A DNA stretch of 64,000 nucleotides. Origin: Hypericum androsaemum (lineage: Eukaryota; Streptophyta; Magnoliopsida; Malpighiales; Hypericaceae). The DNA lies in assembly GCA_963995505.1 (NCBI GenBank), contig OZ023184.1, positions 7,022,308 to 7,086,307 of the forward strand, written 5' to 3'. Position 1 is the first letter of the stretch. Every line of letters starts with the position of its first letter. The translations under genes and the position numbers were made by a program. Positions 55,879-64,000 of this stretch are shown here, one piece after another. The notes under the pieces are model-generated. The model had not been told where the DNA came from. It saw nothing but the letters and a program-made list of their open reading frames with translations, and made no database searches.

Positions 55879-57266
55879 ACTTGCTACAGAATTTTTGGCT
55901 TGTAAATTTTTTTTTTTACTCATATACTTGCGTCGAGTTCGTTCTGATGTGCTTTTATTGACGTTAAGGCCGTGCCTCGTCGTCGTTCGAATGGTGAAGC
56001 TACTTGCATAAGCGGGTCAACCTTTGGTAGTGGTCACCGTCAACCTTGGGCAGCCGCCGGAATTTTTTTTGTGAGATTTAAATTATTTTTACAATTTTGG
56101 ATCTTAGACGATCATAATATTCGATCTTCCCATCTCACATTTAAGTACTAACACTGTATCTATCAAACCATACATCAACCGCCAGGATTGCTATCTAAAA
56201 ACTGTGGGTTTTGTATTCATTTTTCCGAACCACTTTCACGTGAATGTTCGTTATACCAAACCTGTAGACCTACGTATATTTCACTCATTTTGTATATAGG
56301 TTGGGAGAATGGGAGAGTGGGTTGATATGACTAAAAAGAGGGTGTTTGTCAATTTAATTAGTCCAAATTGGTAATTTTTTTATTTAGTAGTAGCTTGTCA
56401 AAATAGATTTTTCACATTTCAAAATTTTACTCAACAAAATAAGGTAGTTCTAATTCAAATTATCAAAAATTTAAACCGTATTAAATTTATTTAAGACAAA
56501 TACAAATTATAAATCGTCTAATTGTTAACATTCAAATTAGTGTTTAATGGCTAGGACCCCACGGATACTAACAAGAGGCCCAAAAATTGGTGAGAATTAC
56601 TCAAGTTTTTTGATAAGTAAATTTTCATTATTAAATATATAGTAATATATTAATGTTTAACACAATAGAACCTCATCGGGACTCTTTCCCACCATGATAT
56701 CTATACCAACAGAACAGCGAACAAATTCGCTGTTCCAATACACAACCCATTGAAAATCACCAAATTAAAAGAATTACTCAAGTTGAGACATTATTTATAG
56801 CCATCCTTCCACACTTCCCGAAACAATGCTACGTGGGATGGAACCTCCACAGGCACGGAATCCAGCCTGGAGGAGGAAGGGAAATTTCAGTTCACTCCTG
56901 TTTTCTCCCCTCTTTACAATTTGGTCATATTTTTTCCTTAAAATTTTAGTACACATAATTTGATGAATTATTCAATGAATCGAATCGAATAATTCGTCGA
57001 ATAAATAAATTGAAAATATCTTGAACTGTATTCAATTCATTTTTGGAAGAATACTCAAGATCTTAGATTCGGTAAGATAGATTTTTTTGTACGAAAAAAA
57101 AAGAACCAAATTACAACATCGATATGGTGGCGCAAGAATATCTAAACGAAGTACAAACATTTTCTTGAACTCAATATAGACCAGGTAAAACAAGTTCAAG
57201 ATCAAGAGCTTCCAAACTGCAAAATTTTGCAGATGCAGCAATACAAATACAGTAACAACGCAATTA
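55879..57266. other. Spacer between receptor kinase copies 2 and 3
   Basis: About 1.4 kb holding the copy 2 promoter, a dispersed repeat (56067-56157) and AT-rich DNA. The minus frame at 57032-57301 overlaps the copy 3 terminus and has no domain. Confidence 0.6.
56067..56157 (+). repeat. Dispersed repeat, copy B
   Basis: GAGATTTAAATTATTTTTAC, ACAATTTTGGATCTTAGACG and CGATCTTCCCATCTCACATT align collinearly with 15373-15462. Confidence 0.7.
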
Positions 57267-59684
57267 TTACTTGTAGTCTGCAGAATTTGCTTCCAAATCA
57301 TCTCGGCATTCCAGAAGAGCTTGGACTACTGAATCCATTGGTGGTCTCCTGCTTCTATCTTCCTCCACACAAGCTATACCAAGCTCAATGACTTTGGCAA
57401 CCTGGTTCCTGCAGAATCGGCCCTGCAATCTTGGATCCACTGATTCCTCGACCCACATATCGTCGCCTTTCCGGATCCTCCCTTTCACTGTTCTGACGAA
57501 CCTCGTCAACTCCGACTCCTCTTTGCCTCCATCGCCGGTAACCAAGTTCGACAGCCGATATCCTTTCACCATCTCGAGGATCACAACACCGTAACTGTAG
57601 GCATCAACTTTGGCAGTGATGGGAAGGTTCAGAACCCACTCAGGAGCCATGTAACCCTTTGTTCCACGAATCTTGGTGAATTTAGATATATCGTTACCTC
57701 TCTGGGTTAACTTGGCCAGTCCAAAATCCGCAATCTTTGCTTCAAAGTCACTGTCCAGAAGTATGTTCTCAGGCTTCACGTCACAATGTATGACCCACTC
57801 GAGGCACTCGTGATGGAGATACGCCAATCCTTTGGCCATTCCTACTGCAACTTTGAACCTCTCTTCCCATCCAAGAAAACCGGTAGCCGAGAAAATATGC
57901 TTGTCCAAAGAAGTATTTTCCAGATACTCGTAAACCAGAAGCCTGTGCTTGCCCTCTGAACAGAATCCCCACATTCGAACCAAGTTCATGTGATAGATTT
58001 TACCAATTGTGCTCACTTCAGCCCAAAACATATCATCCTCTTGAAACACATCTCCTAGTTTCTTAACAGCCACCTCCCTCTCATCCGGCAATACGCCCTT
58101 ATAGACAATCCCAGAAGCTCCCCTGCCTAGCTCTTCCTTGAACTTTTTGGTTGCCTTCTTGAGTTCCGCGTAGCTGAACCGCCTGAACTGACTAGAGAGG
58201 GCACGGTATCCGTGCTTTACCGAGTCTGGCATGCTGAGCCTTCCATGGAGGAACCACCAACCTGTTACTCCAAACAGAACTTCAATGACACCGATAGCGC
58301 CAGCAAACGAGTAGAGATAAGGCCATTTCACCTTCTTCTTTGAGAATTCGTGGGCGGAACTAGATTCCATGATCACTCTGGACCCATTAGTACTACAGGA
58401 GGCATCAGAACCAGTAAGAACAGCAGATTCGGAAGTGTCCAGACTTGATGGCAACTTCAGATATATACTTCCCAAGAAACTTGTAGACTGGTAACCATTA
58501 AAAAGTGCACTCTTGATGTAGCAAATCCCATCTCCCATCAACCTATAGATAAATGCTTGGCACCAGCAATCATCCGAGCAGGACTTCATGCAACGTTCCA
58601 TCGAAACAGCTGCGGTATAATTTATATCCCACCCATAGAAATCAACATGTTTAACCTCAACATACTTGTGGGAGGACGAGCAAGTCAGCTCGAACTTAGG
58701 CTTGCACCCTTTACTCCAGTCCTCCGAATCCGACGCCTCGTAACCTGGAGGACAAGAGCACTTGGGCTCCGGAGTGTACACACAGATCCCATTCCTCCCA
58801 CAAATCCCATGGATTCTGCAAAGCTGACTCATAGCCTCCCAGGTCACCACCCACAACCCTGTCTCACTATCCAAGCTGTATAGCCTCAGGTTTCCATCAA
58901 GATCGAGGGTTAGCCTCCTCTTAATCCTAGAACCCGCATCAGTAGCTCTAAACCGCGTCTTGTCACTGGATTTAAAATTACCGAAATCATCCAAAACAGC
59001 AACCCTGCTGCTGTTATAGGCCCTGCCATTCGAGTGTATCCCTTTATCAGGATTAGGCCAGTAAATGCCGGAAACTTCAGGCCCACGGTACAACAACGTC
59101 AGTACATTGCTAGTGTCAAACAGAAAGTAAAAATATCCGGAACCAAAGTTCCCTCTTCCTAACCCGGAAATCAAAGTCGTGCTCTTTGTAAACAACTGGC
59201 GAGGAAGAATCGTATCCGTAGGAGAATCAAAGCTCTGCCACAGAATCTTACCACTTGGGGACCTCAAGACAAGGTTCCCATTGTCCAAAATCTCAGCTCG
59301 GCTCACCTCAGAGTTTGAGGTGTTGGACATCCAAACATTGGAGCCATCAACATTGGTCAAGACCAGGGCACCATCATTCCTTAGAGAAAGAGAGGACCCT
59401 TTCCCATTAACGGGTTTGTCCCTGTTGGCCATCCAAACAACGGTCTTGTCCTTGGAGTTGGTGAACCAAATGGAGAACCAGTAGGCATTTTCTCCTGAAC
59501 CATAGAACCCGCAAGTGAATGTTCGGTCCGGTGAGAGAAGGACCTTCGTGTCATCCTCCACAGACAATGAGGAGCCTCTGGTGAGGAAATTTTGGGTCTT
59601 TGAAGTTGCAGAGGAGGAGAGAAGTAGGGGGAGGAAGGAGAAGAAGAAGAGTAAAACTTGGAGCTTTGTTGCTTGGAATCTCAT
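57267..59684 (-). CDS. G-type lectin S-receptor-like kinase, copy 3
   Basis: Intronless, 805 residues from MRFQATKLQVLLFFFSFLPL. Signal peptide, bulb-type lectin, S-locus glycoprotein region, EGF-like cysteines (CRIHGICGRNGIC), PAN (CMKSCSDDCWCQAF), transmembrane helix and non-RD kinase with GRGASGIVYKG, HCDVKPENILL and DFGLAKL. The kinase activation segment has APEWVLNLP where copies 1 and 2 have APEWALNLP. The N-terminal lectin part is closest to copy 1, the kinase to copy 2, and the middle ectodomain is the most divergent of the three (GIYWPNPDKGIHSNG). It is transcribed in the same direction as copy 2, about 1.4 kb upstream of that gene's ATG. Confidence 0.95.
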   Translation of the reverse strand: MRFQATKLQVLLFFFSFLPLLLSSSATSKTQNFLTRGSSLSVEDDTKVLLSPDRTFTCGFYGSGENAYWFSIWFTNSKDKTVVWMANRDKPVNGKGSSLSLRNDGALVLTNVDGSNVWMSNTSNSEVSRAEILDNGNLVLRSPSGKILWQSFDSPTDTILPRQLFTKSTTLISGLGRGNFGSGYFYFLFDTSNVLTLLYRGPEVSGIYWPNPDKGIHSNGRAYNSSRVAVLDDFGNFKSSDKTRFRATDAGSRIKRRLTLDLDGNLRLYSLDSETGLWVVTWEAMSQLCRIHGICGRNGICVYTPEPKCSCPPGYEASDSEDWSKGCKPKFELTCSSSHKYVEVKHVDFYGWDINYTAAVSMERCMKSCSDDCWCQAFIYRLMGDGICYIKSALFNGYQSTSFLGSIYLKLPSSLDTSESAVLTGSDASCSTNGSRVIMESSSAHEFSKKKVKWPYLYSFAGAIGVIEVLFGVTGWWFLHGRLSMPDSVKHGYRALSSQFRRFSYAELKKATKKFKEELGRGASGIVYKGVLPDEREVAVKKLGDVFQEDDMFWAEVSTIGKIYHMNLVRMWGFCSEGKHRLLVYEYLENTSLDKHIFSATGFLGWEERFKVAVGMAKGLAYLHHECLEWVIHCDVKPENILLDSDFEAKIADFGLAKLTQRGNDISKFTKIRGTKGYMAPEWVLNLPITAKVDAYSYGVVILEMVKGYRLSNLVTGDGGKEESELTRFVRTVKGRIRKGDDMWVEESVDPRLQGRFCRNQVAKVIELGIACVEEDRSRRPPMDSVVQALLECRDDLEANSADYK

Positions 59685-60012
59685 ACTGACACTTGCTGCA
59701 GAATTTTGGGTTGGCGCTTGTTATTGGATGGCGGGGTGTATTAAATTACTTCTTTAATGGGAGTCAATACCGTGTTGATTTGTCTTCACAAGTCACATCC
59801 ACGCGGAAAGCCGAATCAAGCTTCTTCTTTGTCAGTCTGATTGTTCCATGAATTGGCAAGTCAAACCAAAAGTTAATAGCCGTGACCTACAGTCGATTTG
59901 GAGAATTTTTCATTTTAATTAATTAGCATAGTTAGCCAGATAATATTAAAAAAATTAGGTAAATTCCACCCTAGTGCCCCATAGTCTTCTTGCCTATTTG
60001 CACACCACCACT
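59685..60012. other. Promoter of receptor kinase copy 3 and LINE 3' flank
   Basis: About 330 bases with no gene; includes the presumed promoter of copy 3 and the target-site side of the LINE poly-A tail. Confidence 0.55.
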
Positions 60013-60079
60013 TCTTTTTTTTTTGGAATGGAGGGGCTAAATGTCCATATATATAGATAAAATGGCCAAATACATCATA

Positions 60080-60720
60080 CTAAGTGCAAAGCCTCATCTC
60101 GGCCTCTTGTGAGGTTGCGACCACCGGCCTCGTCAAAACTCTATCACGGGAAAAGTCGTTGGGAAAACCCCGTGATAGGGAAAGAATATCCCCCCTTGGC
60201 GTTTGGTATATCGCTAAACATGGCCTTGCACCGTCATCTATTACCATAGTCCTAGGAAGAGCTCAATCATCTAACCTCTTGATAGCTCGAGGGAGTGCAA
60301 CGTCCCCAATGTCGTCAAGCATTAGACCTATAACCTCTTGAGGCAGCGTTTCGAGCACGCGAAGGCCCAACGACCTAAAGAAGCCCATGTTAGCCAAACA
60401 ATCAGCGCACCGGTTCCCCTCCCTATAAGTGTGCACAACTTTGACAACCCCATCCCACTCAAGTTCCTCTTAGATTAAGAACATGAGTGGGCTTGAATTA
60501 CCCAGTTGTGAGAGAGGTTTACTGAGAAGTGCCTCCATTATTTTGGAATCAACCTCCAAAATAATCTGCCTATGTCCGGTTGCCTTGGCCAATCGAAGAC
60601 CATGGTACACACCCCATAATTCTGCCACCACGCTTGATATTGCCCCTATGTCGTAGATAAATCCTCCATTCCAATCTCATTTGTCGTCTCGTAAGATGCC
60701 GCCCGCAGCTACTCTTCCAA
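60080..60720 (-). pseudogene. LINE RNase H domain remnant
   Basis: Minus-strand readings include VTIDTDGAMRHSIGR, AAGGILRDD, VVAELWGVYHGLRLA, IILEVDSK and CADCLANMG. These are the D, E and D blocks of the plant LINE RNase H domain, interrupted by in-frame stops. Confidence 0.75.
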
Positions 60721-60931
60721 TCGAATGTCTCATTGCTCCATCCGTATTGATCTCCAACCACCCCAATGGAGGTCTCTCCCAGCCGATAAGTTTCTCCATC
60801 CTAGTCTGTTGCACGTGTATGCTTCGTGAAGTCCTGGCCACTTCACGGACTTCTTCACACCTACAAAAAATATAAGCAAACTGATCACTGGGGCGTGGTT
60901 TCCCTTCTTTCCAAACACAAGTATTCCTCCA

Positions 60932-61333
60932 TCACCAAAAGGCATTAACTGCAACTATGAAAATAGTTAGCCAATTTTCAGGAGCTAAAACATTGAAAGT
61001 AATCCAATCCGGTAGTGTAAGAGAGAAGAAGCTTCCTGTATCCATTCCCTCATTTCGTAAGAGCTTAGTCCAAACCGCAGAGATCTTATGACAGTCTCTG
61101 AGAGTATGTAACACCGTCTCATTGGGATCCCCATAGCATGGGCATGTAGCATCATGTGTCATGTGTCTATGCCGCCTAATCGCATTAGTCATCAATTTGC
61201 CGTGACCCGCCAGCGAAGCAACCTTCTTTAACCTTTGTGGACCTTTCCATTGCCACAACTTCGACCAGAAGGTTATAGTTGACATATCACTGTTGCCCAT
61301 CAGCAGATTATAAGCGAACTTCATCGTGAACAT
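60932..61333 (-). pseudogene. LINE zf-RVT domain remnant
   Basis: An open piece of 133 codons with FAYNLLMG, LWQWKGPQRLK, CPCYGDPNETVLHTLRDC and FNVLAPENW. This is the zinc-binding reverse-transcriptase-associated region of plant LINEs. The link to the upstream RT part is broken by frameshifts. Confidence 0.8.
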
Positions 61334-61361
61334 TCCATCTTGAGTCTGGCTCTATTTAATT

Positions 61362-63366
61362 TTATCTTGACCTCTTTCCATGTTGGGAGTGGGGGGTTCC
61401 TACTATGCCCAAAAGCACGTCAGTAGGTAAATAAGGAGCGAAAAGATTCCAGTTCCAAACCCCTTGATTGTCCACTGCGTCGGCAACAGTTATCTCAAGC
61501 AGATCGAGTGGGACAGGCACGATACAGAGAGTTTCGAGGGTTTCCATGTTATCCAGCCATCTATCCTTCCAAAATTTCACACTTTGACCATCTCTAACTG
61601 CCCATTGGACAACATGAAGCATCACCGGCCATAAGGAGACCAAAGCTATCCAAAGTGGAGAGCTAGTCTTCTTGCTCGAAACCTCCGAAATGGTGGTATT
61701 TTGCCTAAAATATTTACCCCGAAGGACTTGCACCCAAAGAGGAGATCGGTCAGATATTAAGTTCCACACAAGCTTCATCAATAAGGTGAGGTTTTGTTAT
61801 CTCAAGTTTTTGAATCCCAAGCCCCCAACTGCCTTAGGAGTGCACACGGTCTTCCAGGCCAGCATATGAGGGTTGATCTTCGAGGAGGAGGACCCCCACA
61901 AAAAACCCCGTTGGACTTTTTCAATGGCTTCACAGACCCTGGCCGGCATCTTAGAGGTTTGCATGGCATAAGAAGGAAAGGCTGCCAGTACCGCTTGGGA
62001 AATGGTAGCCCACATAGTGAAAGAAAGCTTCTCAACGCTCCAACCCTGGAGTCGGGAGTAGACTTTGTCGAGAACGAAGTCATACATACTTTTAGTGACC
62101 CTGTCATGCAAAAGAGGCATACCCAAATATTTTTCCATATTGTTAGTGAGGGTAACTCCTAGGCTATGAGCTAACTCGCGAGCCAGAGAGGTGGAGATAT
62201 TTTTAGACACAAAAAGTTTGGTCTTAGGCTTGCTAACTTGTTGGCCTGAATAGCTGCAAAATTCATCAAGCACATCAGACATCACTTTAGCTTGCGACTT
62301 GTTAGCAACCCCAAATAAAAATAAGTCATCCACAAAAAACAAGTGAGATATAGAAGGACCCTATTAGGACGTCTTGAAAGGCTTCCAGTCTCCACTACGG
62401 ACTCGAGCGGATATCATATGCCCCAATCTTTCAAGGCACAAGACAAAGAGATGTGGCGATATGCCTTGTCGGATACCCCTAGTCGGTATGAAGCACTCTG
62501 TAGTTTTACCATTCCATAGAACCTGCATTGAAACAGTCAAAACATATGTGAGTATCAAATTGATAACCGAAGTCAGAAAATTAAGATATTCTAGGGTTTC
62601 CCTGATAAAGTGCCAGCTGATCCTATCGTAGGCCTTGGCAAGATCCACTTTGAGTGCCATGATACCTCTCCCTTGTCGTTGATTTTTCATCGCGTGAATA
62701 GCTTATTGTGCGATAATGAAGTCGAGTAGCCAATATTTTGGTGACCAACTTAAGGGATATGTTGCAAAGGCTAATGGGCCTAAAGTTCGCAGGTGTCTGA
62801 GGGTTAGTAACTTTCGGTATAAGGGTAATGGTGGTGCCATTCACCCTCTCAGGGCACCATGAACCATCAAAAGCCTGCCTAACAAATTTGACCATTTTCC
62901 CTTTGACCAAATTTCACTTCTTTTGGAAGAAGATGGCATGGAGGCCATCGGGGCCAGGTGCCTTGAGCGGAGACATTGTAAACAATACTTTACAGGTCTC
63001 TTTTTCATCGGGATACTTGATGAGTCTACATTTTTCTGCCTCTGACATTTGAACAAACCCGTTGGGGTAGTGATTGTGCCGACGTGAAAGGCCTTCATCT
63101 GAATATAACTTCTCAAAATATAACTTGATCATCCTCTTTAGAAACTCACTGTCCGTCCACCAGGTACCCGCCTCATCCCTTAAAGCCTTCACGCGGTTGT
63201 GTTTCCTTCGAATGATGGTAGACGCATGAAAGAATCGAGAATTTATGTCTCTATTCAAAAGGTAGTCTTTCCTTAATTTTTGAAACCATACGATCTCCTC
63301 TTGCTTGAGTGTCTTCTCCATCTCAAACCAAAGCTCCCTTTCAAGCTGCTTTAAGAAATGATTCAA
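61362..63366 (-). pseudogene. LINE reverse transcriptase, fragmented
   Basis: Consecutive minus-strand pieces carry the RT blocks in order: PLKAPGPDG (62914-63366), RPISLCNISLKLVTKI (62623-62910), LKVDLAKAYDRISW and GIRQGISP (62364-62690), FFVDDLFLF active site and PKTKLF, then LGMPL and GGLGFKNLR (61797-62342), and a connection segment (61362-61781). Frame changes and stops lie between the pieces. The catalytic box reads FVDD. Confidence 0.9.
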
Positions 63367-63461
63367 TTTTTGTTACAACGCTCTTTGTATCCCTCTTAAC
63401 CTCTTTGTCAGCCGAATCTTCCGATGGTGAATGTTTCTAAAGTGATTGCAATTCCAAATCT

Positions 63462-64000
63462 TCACATTCGCGACAAACTCCTTACAAGCCGCTGTAAGAT
63501 CCTTATTTTGATCCTAAGCCCCATTAACAAAGCTCTCAAACCTCTCGTCAGAAAACCAAGCCGCTTGGAAGTGAAAGACCTAGTTTTTAGGTTGAAAACT
63601 TGAGGCTGATTGTAAGCGGATGAGAAGCGGATAGTGATCCAATTTCCAACAAGGGAGATGGCTATGCTAGCCTCGAAAAACTTCAGCCTCCAAAGAACAT
63701 TAGCAAAACCTCTATCGAGTCTCTCATAGATCCCTCCTCTAACCCATGTAAACTTGGGGCCAATAAATCCCAGATCAATGAGCTCACAATCCTCGATCCA
63801 AGCATTAAAATAGAGATGCTTCGTGCCCCTTATAGGAGCACCCCCTATCTTCCCATTCGTAGCTAGGAACACATTGAAATCTCCTGCAACAAGCCAAAGA
63901 GCCTGCATGAAGGCTGCTATACCTCTGAGTTAGTCCCAAAGCTCCTCACGAATAGGGGCCTTCGGATGACTATGCACAGTAGTAAAGAACCAATTGGAGT
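63462..64000 (-). pseudogene. LINE endonuclease (EEP) remnant
   Basis: Minus-strand frame with GDFNVFLATNGKIGG, FTWVRGGIYERLDRGFAN and LVGNWITIRF corresponds to the C-terminal half of the apurinic-like endonuclease domain. An in-frame stop near 63940 and truncation at the window edge are visible. Confidence 0.8.

Larger units (their letters stand above)
60013..64000 (-). mobile_element. Plant LINE (non-LTR retrotransposon), 5' end outside window
   Basis: On the minus strand, in order: endonuclease (EEP) part, reverse transcriptase, zf-RVT zinc-binding domain, RNase H, then a short A tract (T run at 60013-60024 on the plus strand) as the 3' tail. This is the L1-type domain order common in plants. 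Multiple frameshifts and stops separate the pieces, so the copy is dead. The target duplication cannot be tested because the 5' end is cut by the window. Confidence 0.9.

Noticed and set aside
55879..55923. 15-residue N-terminal extension of receptor kinase copy 2
   Set aside because: It would place a lysine-rich stretch ahead of the signal peptide; the downstream ATG matches both paralogues.

Overview
This is nuclear DNA of a flowering plant, most likely a eudicot. The genes have many short GT-AG introns, encode plant-only families (S-receptor-like kinases, CASPL, RETICULATA-related, PRA1A, VTC1), and are separated by AT-rich DNA full of class II transposons. I cannot name the species. No CRISPR array, operon, rRNA or convincing tRNA is present.

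Layout. 1-4988: right-hand part of a decayed FAR1-type Mutator-like element (MULE) whose flanks are arrays of a short AAACCAATATCA-type repeat. 5-15 kb: gene-poor. It holds a hAT-type MITE, two long-TIR MULEs with perfect 9-bp target-site duplications (one carrying a CIPK kinase fragment), and one probable small gene. 15.97-17.54 kb: GDP-mannose pyrophosphorylase (VTC1 type). 18.67-19.86 kb (minus): CASP-like 5C. 20-24.5 kb: repeat-structured intergenic DNA, including an inverted tandem array and a small MULE-type MITE. 24.64-26.91 kb: AKR4C aldo-keto reductase. 27.4-29.6 kb: long-TIR MULE with another inverted-repeat element nested in it. 29.88-30.92 kb: mitochondrial p32/MAM33 protein. 31.5-33.9 kb: uracil phosphoribosyltransferase. 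35.7-37.4 kb (minus): PRA1A. 38.4-42.8 kb: ATG1 kinase. 43.9-47 kb: two hAT MITEs and a fourth long-TIR MULE. 47.2-59.7 kb: three intronless non-RD S-domain receptor kinases with a RETICULATA-related gene between copies 1 and 2. 60-64 kb (minus): a decayed LINE running off the right edge.

The host genes are mostly unrelated housekeeping functions: ascorbate and cell-wall precursor supply, carbonyl detoxification, pyrimidine salvage, vesicle trafficking, autophagy and plastid function. Only the receptor-kinase cluster forms a family unit.

The strongest non-routine signals are: (a) a MULE family that includes a transposase-bearing member and two small derivatives; (b) four long-TIR MULEs with a common terminal layout and captured or GC-rich cargo; (c) four element ends lying about 220-310 bp upstream of start codons; (d) two adjacent 77-nt introns in the RETICULATA-related gene that are about 75% identical, one with a GC donor; and (e) mosaic similarity among the three receptor kinases. 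Exon boundaries were derived by hand from reading frame and splice sites and have no transcript support.
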